Part shown: piece after piece, positions 1 through 11,337 of the stretch
How positions within the stretch are numbered: the stretch's first letter is position 1
Layout of the letters: every line of letters begins with the position of its first letter
Source of the DNA: Lyophyllum atratum
Taxonomy: Eukaryota; Basidiomycota; Agaricomycetes; Agaricales; Lyophyllaceae
Length of the DNA stretch: 64,000 nucleotides
NCBI GenBank assembly: GCA_014905825.1
Contig: JACGCN010000006.1
Span: 992,001-1,056,000, forward strand
Direction: 5' to 3'
The notes under the pieces: generated by a model
Databases searched by the model: none
Seen by the model: only the letters and a program-made list of their open reading frames with translations
Told to the model about the DNA's origin: nothing
Translations under genes and position numbers: made by a program

Positions 1-876
1 TTCAAGTTTCGGTGAAGAAACAGACTCCTTCCGAGATCCTCGAAAGCCACGATATACAGTTTTGGGCTAATCTGGGTCTACCGGCGAGTTTCATTTTTTT
101 TGAAAGAACTATTATGTACAGTTTTACTGTGATACCGACACAGAGCAATCACAACGCGTTCCAGCCCGGAATCTTTGCGAGCAGCATTAATGACGCTATA
201 GGCTATTGCTGACTTATTCACTCCTAGGAGCGCGAGGAAACTCTAAGGCTCGTATATCTTGAAGTCCTCTCCGCTCTGGTGAGCATCCTCATCGACCTCT
301 CTCGCCTCATGCTTGAGTGCGCCAGCTCTGCAGGTGACTCTAGATATAAAGCTACGTCGCAATAGTAGCGTTCGTCTTGGTCCGCACCCGCGACTCTGGC
401 GCCCATGATTCAGAAGGTGATCATCACCCACCTCGGGGCACAGTGCAATGTCGTTCCTGGATCTCAGTCGGTCGTAATTTCAATGGCACATGCAGAACCG
501 GTGGAAGTTCAGCTCAAGCTTCGGTTTCCACATCATAAAGGTTTGTGAAGGTCCGCAGATATCATCTGTGTCATTGAACGGTAATCGCTTAGTCCTCCAG
601 GCGTCGACGAACAACCGTTGTTGATTGTGGTCCTTCTAGTCGACTCCATCCAATCATGAACGACGTAACATTGTGAAGACATCGTAAAATTGATCCATGT
701 AGGTTATCTACACATAAGATATATCAATTACATTGCAACAAGGAATACGTCTATGAGTTCCAGTAGATGGGTAAATTACAAGGGCGAAAGTCGAGTCGTG
801 AACCGTGGCGAAGTGTGAAAGAGAGAGCCAGTGTCGTGGGTAGATATATATTGGCCGAGCATGAGTCTGATGGTCA
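1..876. other. left edge, no supported gene
   Basis: Only short open frames occur here and none has recognisable protein character. The stretch lies downstream of the PHS1 stop codon, so part of it is presumably the PHS1 3' UTR and flank. A frame open at the very first bases closes within about 70 nt; it could be the tail of a gene lying to the left, but this cannot be judged. Confidence 0.4.
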
Positions 877-1934
877 TTAGTTTGTTTTCAGGCTTTTCGA
901 TTTGGAGCTGGCGTCCTTCCCGAGAACCTTGCGTCGCTGTGTGATCATGTAGGTATACATGACGTATAAGCCTGTGAACGCCAAAGCATCAGCTCTGGAT
1001 TGAAATAGAGTTCAGAAATGCACATACCAGGCCACCAGATGGCGAAGAGCGCAGCCCGGCCGTAGTCAGTAGGTCTCCACATTCCATGGAGCCAAGACTT
1101 CCATCCCGGAAAGGGAGAAGAGGAAGGAAGGGTCGCGTAGATGAGGAACGCCTCGGACGACGCGCCCGTGGGGTATAGCAAGTAAAAGGTCGTGTAACGC
1201 AGGTATAAGAGGAAGTACGGCTCATATCCCAGCAGATTGCATGCATAGAATGAGTAGCGGATGACTTCTGTGAAGGACCAGGAGAGGATCATTGAGGTGT
1301 ATATAGGGTTGGACCGGACCTATACAGAATGTCAGCGTCTGGTATTCGTAGACATGGTAGAGGATACGTACACCCTCGAACTGCTCGACGATACCCCAAA
1401 CCAAAAAGAGTCTGCTCGCAACCTGGGCGGCGGTGGTTTGCAGGGGACTCCTGACCCACCCAAGCAGGACGTGTATCACTTCGAGTACCGCCAGGCTCTG
1501 CACGAAAGCGGTGGGCGTGCCCACGCGCGCGTAGGTCGAAGTCGAGCGACGGTATAGTGGGCGAAGTGCGGGTGGGATACGAGACTCGAGCGATGCAGCA
1601 GAAACAATGCCGGAGGACTTAAAGATGGAGAAGTTGGAGAGGAAGCGCGAGAGAGTCGAAGAGGCGGTTTTTGTAGAGGCGCTGACGTGACCTGGGGCGC
1701 TACCATCGAGGTTGAAGAGATGTACTAGTGTAAGGACGAGAATGTACGTCCATCCTAATGCTGAGACGATGTTGAAGGCAATCAGGTAGTATTTGACTAA
1801 AGCCGGCGTTGCTGCGGGATACGCGTCAGTCGGTCGGCGACTATGAGGAGAATGCGTAGCTCACGTTTCTTCGCTTTGGACGCGGATTTTGGTGGGACGG
1901 GCGGGGCTGCTGCCGCTGCTTTAGCGTTGGCCAT
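877..1934 (-). CDS. PHS1: very-long-chain (3R)-3-hydroxyacyl-CoA dehydratase (PHS1/HACD family)
   Basis: Four exons join in frame (1865-1934, 1372-1811, 1028-1319, 877-971) to a protein of about 298 residues, close to the usual family length. The introns are 52-56 nt with GT-AG ends. After an Ala/Pro/Lys-rich N-terminus come several hydrophobic segments with family hallmarks: RLFLVWGIVEQF, SWSFTEVIRYSFYA, and LRYTTFYLLYPTGASSE, which holds the Tyr and Glu expected at the active site. The last helix, WWPGLYVMYTYM, is followed by a Lys/Arg-rich tail suited to the ER cytosolic face. The known family role is the third step of very-long-chain fatty acid elongation in the ER membrane, dehydrating 3-hydroxyacyl-CoA to trans-2-enoyl-CoA for sphingolipid synthesis. 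The ATG at 1934 opens directly into the basic N-terminus. Function is inferred from motifs; I am confident of the family. Confidence 0.9.
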
Positions 1935-2671
1935 AGTCGTGGATGGTAGCAGGAGCCAAAAGATCCAGAAAATTCAACTCGGCGTTGCTTCTCGATCACA
2001 TGGCTGTAACTACCCTGGCTTTCAATTCAACACAAAGAAATTTATTGGTTCAACTTCGTCACAGGTCGTAAAGAATCGTATCACCGAGCCCGGGTGGTGC
2101 ATAAGTAGTAAGCGGGCAGTAAGTACAAGAACGGGGGGTAGTTTTGCGAAAGAGCCTAGAATAAACAACAGAGCAGGCGACCTGTCCCAGCACTAGTAGG
2201 TATACCAGAACAATTGTACGAAGGTATATAGAAGGTATTGTGCGTGAGTGGCTGTTGATATGCAGTGCAAAGCGTTGCGATGGTATAAATAAGGAGCAGA
2301 TGGTCATCCAGTTGAAGAACAGAAGTGAGTGAGTGAACAGTGGGAGAGAGAAGAGAAGAGAATATAAGTCAAGGAGCGTGGAAAGGACGAGAAACGAGCA
2401 CCGCCTGTAGGTGTTTTCCGGGACAAAAGCGTGAATGACGATAGAAGATTTGCGGATCCGGGATGTACAAGACAAGTCGAGGTGGGGTGGGGTATGAGTG
2501 GACTTGCGGGTATATTGCGGACTGGTTATGGTTATGTGTGGGGGAAAAGGATGCCAGGTAGTCAGCGCACTGAGTAACTGACCGCAGCAGCGCAGTGGCG
2601 GCGTGCATGTCGAGGCCCTGCCGGGAGTGTACAGCAGGGTCGGGCATCAGTGGAATCGACTGTGAAAGAGT
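1935..2671. other. intergenic: PHS1 upstream region and phosphatase 3' flank
   Basis: This lies between the PHS1 start codon and the stop codon of the next minus-strand gene. It should hold the PHS1 promoter and the terminator of the PSR-like phosphatase. The small open frames here have no coding character that I recognise, and no RNA gene was seen. Confidence 0.4.
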
Positions 2672-4629
2672 CTATCGTGCGCCGTCTAGGATGCCTCGGA
2701 CGTCGGATACTGAGGTCAGGTCTGCGAGGAAGGGAACGAGGTCGGTGAGCTCTGCGTCATGGGGATCATTAAACCACGAGGAGACAGGAACAGCGTTGTT
2801 CGGGTGGAAGATGTACGACGCAGGAGAGTTATCTAGGATGATAGTGTCTGCTATCGGTCTCCCTAGTTGAGAAAGGTCCTTGACGTAGTTGCCCTTGTGA
2901 CTGAAACAGCTCTCCCTGAATAACCGATGTGCAACGACATGATGGATATCGAGCTTGTCTAGTACGGGGTCGGCATACTGAACAGGCGGGCCACTCATCA
3001 ATTGCTTGTGTGTATTTGAATCGCACAGCACGTACCTTGCTTAAACTGGCCGTGAAGATCACGACCTCGTATATTTCACCCATTTTCTTCAAGAAATCAT
3101 CGACACCAGGTCGTTTCAGCACGTGGAAATGATGCCAGTGGTATTCGATTTCTACAGGGACGATAAAGTCCGCTTGCTGGACCGCCTAAATTAACGGTCA
3201 ATATTGCGGAATGAGATGACACAGGACAGAATTAACGCGCCTTGAAGCTACTGTGAACAAGGGTCTCGTCCAGATCTAGAACCAGACACTTGCGGCCAGC
3301 GTGTTCCGGCAATATAGGTGGCAATAATGGTTTTGGTAGGCCGTCCTTAACATTCGCAAGTCAGTCAAAAGCGCTGGGCGGAGAATGGAAAGGGAGGTAC
3401 GTACAGGACCAATGGGTATCCCTGAACCTCCCTTCTTTATCAACGCCTCCTCATCGTCCTGCTCCAGAGCCATACGCCTATCGTCCTCGTCATCCGTGTA
3501 TGTTGTCCCGTCTGATTCATCTGCCGAATCGTGCGAATGTGTCCTCGCCACCTCCACTGTAGTCGAGCCTGTCGACCCCGGTGGCTGCACAGCACCAGAC
3601 GTCACGCCGTCGGTCTCATCTTCAGGCAGAAGGTGCGAACTCGGCGGTGGAGTAACGATGATCTCAGAGTCAGTGGGCGATGGCGGGGGATGCCCTGGGA
3701 CAGAGGGAATGGTCAAAGGAAGAAGCTCGAGGTCAAGGGGAGAGGAGGTACCAGAGGAGAGGGCGGGGTTTTCCGGTGTGATCTGCTGCATTTCATGGTT
3801 GGCTCCGTTGCTGCTATCCTTTAAGGAACGCGGTTCAGCAGTGACAATGTCGTCGTCACCGTTGAAGTCGATTTTGAAATCTTCAGGGTCGGGGCTCACG
3901 CATGGGACGACTTTGTGCACGACGCGAGAGAAGAGGGATGGACGGGGCCGGGAAGAGCTGGATCTCCTTCCGCTGGAGCGACCAGACTTGTTGATCGAGG
4001 GATCAGACAATGCGCCTTCAGAACTGGAGGACTTGTTCGCGGCCATCCGACGGTAGAATGGAACACGCCGGCTGTTAGCGGTTAATGTCGCGTTGACAGA
4101 TCCCTGCTCCCTGTCCATCTCGTCGGCCTGTTGTGCCCTGAGGACGGTCGCAGGGACAGCACTTGCTGCGACAGAGAGGGGCTCTGCTGCGCTGGAGGAC
4201 TGCTGTGAAACGGGGACCTGCCCGTCGTCGATAGTGACCGGTGGCTCAGACGCCAGAGTACCTATTTGTCACATGAGTAACTTTTATGCTGATTGTTATT
4301 TATGGCGCAGACTCACTGCTGGTGCTGGCCGAGTTCTCTGCGGGATGGTTCACCTGCGAAGCGACGGTGTCTTCTGGTGGGACGACTTCTTTCCCCTGCC
4401 GCGCTGCTCCTGCTTTTCTGCTTCCACTGGAAAAAAGACGGTGCCGCAGAGAAGGACGCGAGGCTACAGATACACTGGGTGGACTTGATGCTGGATCTGG
4501 AGGGGAAGATACCATTTGTGGGCAACGAATGGCGGGGAAGGCCTGTGATGGAGCAGAAGACGAGAAAGCTTGGAACAAGGGCGGAGGCAGCCTGAGCCTC
4601 GAGGTTCCTTCGACATGTCCCACGCTCAT
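2672..4629 (-). CDS. PSR1/NLI-interacting-factor-like HAD phosphatase, copy 1
   Basis: This multi-exon gene encodes a long Ser/Pro-rich N-terminus followed by a C-terminal FCP1-homology (HAD) domain. The catalytic loop reads [15 protein letters not shown], the DxDxT nucleophile motif. It is followed by [27 protein letters not shown], which in the genome is interrupted by an intron, then [22 protein letters not shown] and TIILDNSP with the conserved Asp, ending WFNDPHD and LDGAR. In known fungal members (yeast Psr1/Psr2) such phosphatases act at the plasma membrane in stress and sodium responses; substrates here are unknown. The linker motif [14 protein letters not shown] and a VPCVSPDP segment recur in the paralogue at 15796-17653. 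The N-terminus lacks the Gly-Cys palmitoylation start of yeast Psr1. It is divergent from the bZIP gene. The start at 4629 is the first ATG of the open first exon and is somewhat uncertain. Confidence 0.85.
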
Positions 4630-5318
4630 TGATCAATTTATAACAAATCCTTTGATCCTCTTGAACTCGGCTGGATGTAAGTACTTGCTGCTAGAATAGA
4701 CGACGATATCTAGGTGCCCTCTTGCACGTACTGGGTATGTCGCGCGCATGCGTAGTACACAGAACAAAAACAGCCGCGTTTCGCAGATTGCAAAAGTTCC
4801 TCAGCCAAACTCCGCAATCAATATTTAATGTCGCCAAACGTGGTACACCAAGCAGTGTACTTCTATTAACGTCGTACCCAGCCTACAATGATTATGTTAC
4901 TTGAGTGTTACCTCGAACTGAGCAGTGACAAGGTAAATGCAACTCCTTCCATACTTTTGGCTTTTCTCGCTGTGCGTATGAAATGTCTTCGATCGCCCAT
5001 CACTTGTTTGTGGGTTGTATACGTTTTTCAAAATGTGACTGACAGTGCGTCTGGTCCAAAGCCCTGAATCCAACTGTAGCGATAGTCCATGTATGTACGT
5101 GAAGCTTGGCAGACCGCGCACCATGTGCGGTGGTATTTTGGCCAACTGCTGTGAAAAAGTTGGAAGGAAAGGGCGAGGTACGAGCAAGCCGGCTTCGGCG
5201 GCCGAGACCGGCAATGACCGAGTATACAAAGGAGCGTTACATGTGACGTGGTTGTGACTTCTTACTCAGCCTCTTACTAATACACGGCAATCTCGAAAAC
5301 AAACACGAAATCGCCGCC
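4630..5318. other. divergent promoter region, phosphatase copy 1 and bZIP gene
   Basis: This 689-bp gap lies between two divergently transcribed start codons, so it probably carries both promoters and 5' UTRs. No conserved motif could be assigned by eye, and the minus-strand open frame near 4900-5230 has no recognisable protein character. Confidence 0.4.
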
Positions 5319-6198
5319 ATGCTGGGATACAGTGCCAATCCCGCTGACACTTCAAATGCAAATGCAGTTCAGACAATGCGTCTCCGCGACGACCCTCCTC
5401 CTATAACCCCTGCTACGCGCACAAGCAGGAAACGCAAGTCTCCACCAGAAAACGGGTCAAATCCAGTTGAGAACCAACAACTTGCCCAGCAGCAACAGCC
5501 CCCGCCCCCACAGCCCCAACCACCCCAGATGCACCACGTTCTGCCGCCCATGATGCCCCACCCTATGCAGGGAGGCCCTCCATTGCCCCCCGGATACCAC
5601 TATAGCGACTTCACCCCTGGTGGAATGCCTCCTCCACAACCACAACTACCGCAGGGCGACCCATCGCAGCATCAGCACCACTCTCAGTCACCGCCTCCAA
5701 ATTCAGCTGCTGGACGCGCACTAAGCTCCAGCAAGCGTGCAGAACAGAATAGAAAAGCCCAACGTGCATTCCGCGAACGACGAGATCAGTTGAGTATAGA
5801 TATTAGTTTCTTGCTTATCACAGAATCGTCTGACCTGGCCGATCGTTTGTTCTAGACACGTCAAGGCCCTCGAGTCGCGCTCGCAGTTACTTGATGCCGC
5901 CCTTGCGTCAGCAGACGAGGCCAATCGGCGCTGGGAGGAGTGCCGCGCCCTCGTCGATCAACTGCGCGTCGAGAACGCTGCGCTACGGGCGGCACTGAGC
6001 CAGGCTCAGCTTCTACCCCCAGGCGCGGGTGGGCCGCCGCAACTTCAGCAACAGCAGAGCAGTGGAGGTGCCACCAATGGGATGCACCAGCACCAGAATA
6101 ATGGTGCGCAATTGGAGGAGGCCACCAGAAGCCTGCAAGCCGTTGTCAATGAGCTGAAGACTGATTCAGCAGCCCCGCATGAGCAAAAGAACGAATAG
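5319..6198 (+). CDS. Yap-like bZIP transcription factor
   Basis: Two exons are joined across a GT-AG intron at about 5790-5853. The N-terminal half (about residues 1-130) is rich in Pro, Gln and His, with runs of Q and P, typical of an activation or linker region. The basic region reads SSKRAEQNRKAQRAFRERRD and is followed, across the intron, by QHVKALESRSQ and a leucine-zipper-like heptad helix of about 50 residues. The signature QNRKAQRAFRERR is that of the fungal AP-1/Yap subgroup, known to regulate oxidative, metal and drug stress genes. The C-terminus ends in a Gln-rich stretch and then a short helix; no Cys-rich redox domain of the Yap1 type is seen, so direct peroxide sensing is not supported. 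The start at 5319 gives an uninterrupted frame and the stop is TAG at 6196-6198. Confidence 0.88.
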
Positions 6199-7651
6199 GC
6201 CCGCCCAATACAAGTTCGCCAAGTTTTTTTGCCTCGTTCTTTTTCTTCTTTGGTTGATGGAGGGTAGGTGATGGAGGGGTTTTCGGTTGTCCTTTTCTTA
6301 TATGGCCTCGATTTTTCTTCTGCGCCTGTTGTTATCAAAGTATCCTACGCACCTGCGATGGCGTCCAATGCCTCCCCTTTTCCTTTATTCTCCTTCTCTC
6401 TTCCTTCACGTCCATCGTCGTGCGTGTTGCTAGGACATTGTATGTATGTACCCAGTATCCACTGCCTGCCGCTAGAAGTGCCTCGTGTGTCGTATAGTTG
6501 AAAAAGACATGACCCAAAGACACAAGGATGGCACCATGTTGTGGTTGATGCTCAAGCGATGAAGAACACTTTATGTAAGGTAACTGTCTTTGTCAACGTC
6601 TTTGTCATCTGGCAGAAGGGTTTTCATCATGTTTGCATCTGTGGCGAAGGCCATCAAAACCAGGAGGTCAAGACTGCGTATGTTGCGCCGCGGAAGACGG
6701 GCTGGGGCTGCGATGGGCATATCCCGACACCGTCGGGCGTTGTCGTCCATCAACTCGCGCTGTTCATTTGGTATGATGCCTCCAGGTAAAACTGAGCGCC
6801 GCCGCGGTTCTATCCATACTTGAAGAAAGAGTAGAAAAGGCAGCCCCTTTTACGATGTACAGGGGGTCTATGTAAACCACTAAACAGAGTATTTCGTATC
6901 GTTCAAGCTGAAGGAAGTACGTGGTTCGAATTCCCACAGCTCCGACCCGACAGACCACAAGAAGCCCCATTCATGTATGCTGTTGCGATGAGCGCCACTC
7001 ATTTCAGTACTTACGGAATAGAATTGGGTCATGAGCGTAATAAAGGCGAATGCATGCGCATGGGATTACTAGGTAAACCCAAACTACCTCGTAATAACTT
7101 AGGAAATCATGATGGGTATAACATACAACCTGAAAGATACGGACGACAATACTAGGTAGGCTGTTTTCTTCCGATCGTGCAACTATGGCATCGGTGTGGA
7201 TAGAATAGTGATAAAACTCGGGACAGTGATAGTTCAATGCGTACGGCAAATAAACTGTCTTGGTAGGATATGGCCATGGCGAATGCGGCAAGTGGACCAA
7301 TCATCAGGATATAACGACGGGCTTGCCCTCTATGCAGTGGAGTACCATAAAAAGCAATTATTTCTATGAGCTGGTTTCTCTACCTTCATGGGCCAGGAGC
7401 ACGCAAGAAAAGACCCAAGGCACCCAACCTACCCTCGCAACTGAGAAGTAGAATACTTCACTATGCTAGTGCATGAGGCGAGGATAGAGAGTAAGATAGA
7501 CAGGCTACTGCCAACCATAGTCGTATATGTAGACCTGCCGCCGTTCAAGTGGCTAGCATATCGTGTGCTGGAAACTCATAAGCGCCACTCACACCAGTTC
7601 CGCCAACGTACAATTCTCCGAACTGAAAGCCACCGCAACATGCACAAGACT
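6199..7651. other. long intergenic stretch between convergent genes
   Basis: About 1.45 kb lies between the bZIP stop and the stop of the TPP1-like gene. It contains T-rich 3' flank after the bZIP gene and only short open frames without protein character. A GGTTCGAAT string near 6924 resembles a tRNA T-loop but lacks the surrounding arms. No gene is supported. Confidence 0.4.
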
Positions 7652-10600
7652 TCAACTTTCCCCTCGATCCCGATCAGTCTCTAGCAGGATATTACACAAT
7701 GCCTGCCAGGTTATCAACGGCTGCTTTTGTTCTCTCAGCAACAGTCCACTGAGCCTCCGGGGCCGGAGTAAGCTTTTCACCGTCGGCTTATTTTCTTCGT
7801 CAGGTTGGGGTCCTGAGGATAGCTGCATTTTAGCTGCATCGTGATCGTCGTCGTTATCTCGCCGATCTTTTTCCCGTCGTCTCTTCTTTGCACTGCGGAG
7901 GCTGGTTTCGCGCGTCAAGGAGTCATCGGAGACCGCGTCCCTACCACGTTTAGTGCCTTGGGAGGTGACCACGCCTATCTCCGGTGATGGTCGGAGATGT
8001 CGGAAGGGATCGCTATTTTGATCATTGCGCGAGGTGGCCTGTCGCTGCCCCTCTGGGTGGGTTTCGGAGGCGGCAGAAACAGTAGAAGCGGAGGCATCTT
8101 GGATGTGCGAAGCAGGCAAGAACCTATTAGCGAGACGAGATCTAGTCAAAGCATGTGGTGTAGGTGCGTTTACTGGGTCTGACCCTGATTTCGGTTTGAT
8201 GGTCGTAGTTGTGACGATAGGCCGTTGGTTTAAGATGTCCGCCGCTTTAGACTTAGACGAGGAGGGCTGCAGGAAGCTTGGAAGGACCCAGGCGCTGGGT
8301 TGGTACGGTGCGACCGGTTCTTGCACGGCATCAGGACCTTCTTTACGTTGGGGGTTAGCTTTTGTTCTCGCTTGCTCGGATGCGAACCGTACCTGATGGT
8401 TGTTTCGAAACTGGTCTCGCTACTGCTTCGCTCCTTGCTAGCGATGCAGCCGGGGAAGGCGCATGTTCACTCCGAGAGGAGTGGGTCAGAGGAGCACTCG
8501 GACCAAAGAGATCGATGTGGGTCTGGGCATCGTCTTCATCAAGCTCCTGGTCCGCGTCTAACATATCCACTTCGTCATCCAAAGGATGAGGAATCGTCTC
8601 TACCTCTCTGCGGCCTTTAGGTTCAGGGTTCTCGGGGTCCCCCATAGTCATATTAGAGTTATCGTCCTGAGGTAAGTGTAGCTGTGTTCCAGGGTTTACA
8701 ACGAGCGATGCTTCATCATCTCCATAATCAGGAGACGATGGTTCAGCGTTGAAGGGGTCACCATCGTCATCGTCATCATCTGTCTCGCTGGGATCTGATG
8801 GCGGTGAGGCAAGGACGCTTCTGCTCCCCTTCGCAAGAGTATGAGTGTCGTGTCTCACAGAAGACTTCCAAGGAGAGGCTAGGTCTCCGTAATCATGAGC
8901 TTGGGTCACATCTTGAGAGAACAACGACCCATGAACATGGTCGATATTCCCTGAGTCCCTTTGGATATGTTCCCCGGGTTCTTCTAAGCTTTGCAATTCA
9001 GCTTCGTGACGCTTCCGCGGTCTAGCCAATTCCGATAATTGGGAAAGGACAACAGGTTGTGAGCTTCCCAATATTTTCTTCCGGGAGCGTGATTGTGATT
9101 GAGACAAAGATTGGGACTGAGTCTGCAATTGAGATTGCGAAAACGAAAGCGAATTGTCGGAGTTGGGAGCGAGAATGATAGGGTCGGCCAAAGGGAGGGA
9201 CTTGATAGGTTGCGGCGGACGGGGCACTCTTCGCATGACTTCACCTCGAGTATGGGTGGGTGGAGAAATTGTGGGAGATGGGATGAGTACGGTCTCTGGT
9301 GCAATAGTAACATGTGATGGCAGTGGTGGAGATGAGGGAGGTAGTGGTTCTGCATATGTCTCTAGACCTACAACGGACTGGGTTGGTAAGGGCGTAGATG
9401 AGGAGGACGGCGTCGGTGACTTTTTCCTCGGAATTCGTTGGGCCGGTGTCGGAGGTCGAGGATGAGAGCTTGAAGTAGCATTTGGCCTGGCTTGAGCGAG
9501 CGAGGGACTGGGCGGAGCAGGAGAAGACGGGATGTGAGGATGATCCGATTGCGGCCATTCTTCTTCTGAAAACGGAGTCGCGCTTCGTGATCGTGACCCA
9601 CTTCTTGATGCTGTTGGTGAGGGAGAGAGTACTGTGATACAAGATGTAAAGGAGAATTTTTGGAATTAGAACGTAATGACTAACGGGCATTGATTTGTCG
9701 ACGTTTGTGAGGTGATTCGAGAATATGCGCGTTTTCGTTCGTTCGTGGTAGCTGGCTTGGCACATCATCCTCATCGTTACACACTTTTACACTCATCTTC
9801 AGCGTTTATCGAGGGAGGAAAGGAGGAACTTGATGCACCTTTTATTGAAGCAAGGACGGATGCGACAGCATCAGGAGGTCGTCTAAAGATAGGCTTTTTT
9901 GTAATCTGGCATCGTTATTAGAGAAAGACATGTGAATTGAGAGCATTGGAACGCACTGGCCAGATCTCTGGGGAAACACGAGAGATATTTTTTGATGCAG
10001 CTACAGTTTTGGTTCTGGTGGTATGAGAAAGCGCTTTCTTCTTTGCTGTCTGTCTTGGAGGAGATATCATAGGTTGGTCAATCGCGGCCTTCGAGGTAGA
10101 CGGAGTTGGTGAGCTTTTCGTTAGCGCTCCTTGCCGGGCTTGCTTCCGGTCCCTCAAACAGTTTCTGGCGCGAACATCAGCTAGTAACACAGAAGCTGTA
10201 AGCACCGAGACTTACCCACCACCACCATCCTGCTTCAGCCCTTCCGACCATTCCTTCAAATCACTGTTGGCCTCCAGTGGTTTGGGATTGCCAAACTTGG
10301 CTTCCCCGAGACTTCCGAGGACCGAGAAAGAATCACATTCGAGTGCTAGAAATTTCTCCTGGGACATGCGACTTTTTCCAAGGGGAATACGGGTTAGGAA
10401 AGGTTTGAAATTTGATATGCAGATGAGAGCTGTCTTGTGCTGGGTCAAACGGCTGCTATTGAGTCTAGTTCTGAAGTGAGTTGTCGCAATGATTGGGGGA
10501 AAGATTGACGCGTACTTGGTGTATTCCTGAACTGCATCGCGACTAAAACGAATAGGAAGTATATATTCCTTGTCTGATACTCGAGCCCAAAGTATCTCGT

Positions 10601-10793
10601 CTGGATCATACGTTAGGAACTACCGAAGGGTCAGTCCGTAATTCAGAAGCACAAATTAGGATTCTGTCGATACCTCTACAAGCTGAACTTTTTTCTTTCG
10701 AGTAAAAGGCTTGATTGAAGAGGTGTTTGCGCCATGCTCCTCAGCCAAGTTGATGAGGTGCGCAGAGATCCACGGCACAATGGACTCCGACAT
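7652..10793 (-). CDS. candidate shelterin subunit TPP1/Tpz1-like (OB fold) protein
   Basis: At least seven exons join in frame with roughly 45-55-nt introns. The N-terminal about 190 residues resemble the TPP1/Tpz1/Est3 OB fold: a start MSESIVPWISAHLINLAEEH, then VQLVEFLTYDPDEILWARVS, DKEYILPIRFSRDAVQEY, LTQHKTALICISNF, KFLALECDSFSVLGSLG and KPLEANSDLKEWSEGL. The rest (about 650 residues) is low complexity: Ser/Pro-rich, an SQ-rich stretch near 9020-9150, an acidic Asp run near 8770, Lys/Arg patches (AKKRRREKDRR) and a conserved-looking C-terminal helix LLLREQKQPLITWQALCNIL. TPP1-type proteins bridge the single-strand telomere binder Pot1 to telomerase and other shelterin parts. The in-frame ATG at 10793 was preferred over an upstream GTG. 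Splicing between 9600 and 9960 is partly ambiguous. The assignment rests on motif resemblance only. Confidence 0.6.
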
Positions 10794-11337
10794 GGGATTG
10801 CGGGTCAGAACTCGACAAGTCGCGTTACGCGAATTGTAGCTCACATCACGTTACTTCGCGTTTTCGGAGTGTAAAATAAACGGCCTACGCCGGGATCTGA
10901 ATCGGAGAGGCGATGATGTTGATCATGAAGGTGTTGAACACACTGCAAACATGTTATATTATAAGTACGGTGACTTAAAAGTAGGAAGGGCATGCGGCAT
11001 GTAGCAGGGTAGAATACGTCAATTGGCATCACCATCGCCATGAGTTGAAGAGCATCAACGGACCGAGAAATTCGCTTCTATTCATCATGACATTAGAGCC
11101 ACGCGTAGATCTTTACCTCAAGGAGGACATGCTGCATCAAGCGTGATCACGGAACTGCTAGAAGGCAGTTTTACTCCACCGTCGCGGCGGTTGGGCCATC
11201 GATAGAAGAGCGGAAACAGGAGCGATGTATGCAGGTGATGCGATGGATGAGAGATACACAGATAAAAGAGGAAAGAATCATGGAACCATCGATGGAGATC
11301 GGTACATCAGTTCTGCATTGACCGTGGGAAAGTTGGC
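10794..11337. other. divergent upstream region
   Basis: This lies between the start codons of the TPP1-like gene (minus) and the coiled-coil membrane protein gene (plus). Both promoters are presumably here. No distinct motif, repeat or RNA gene was recognised. Confidence 0.4.

Noticed and set aside
12..212. 66-codon frame at the left edge
   Set aside because: It starts with GTG, is short, and shows no recognisable feature; cannot be separated from chance.
3385..4056. 223-codon open frame on the plus strand
   Set aside because: It is antisense to the Ser/Pro-rich part of phosphatase copy 1 and has only biased Ser/Arg/Gly composition; a shadow of the real gene.
6850..6965. tRNA-like T-loop string (GGTTCGAATTCC)
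   Set aside because: The T stem does not pair over five bases, no A-box or acceptor stem could be found on either strand, so it is chance similarity.
8362..9465. Plus-strand open frames over the TPP1-like gene
   Set aside because: They mirror the low-complexity acidic and SQ-rich minus-strand coding sequence and lack any domain.
10842..10844. Earlier GTG start for the TPP1-like protein
   Set aside because: Nuclear fungal genes rarely start with GTG and an in-frame ATG at 10793 immediately precedes the conserved region.
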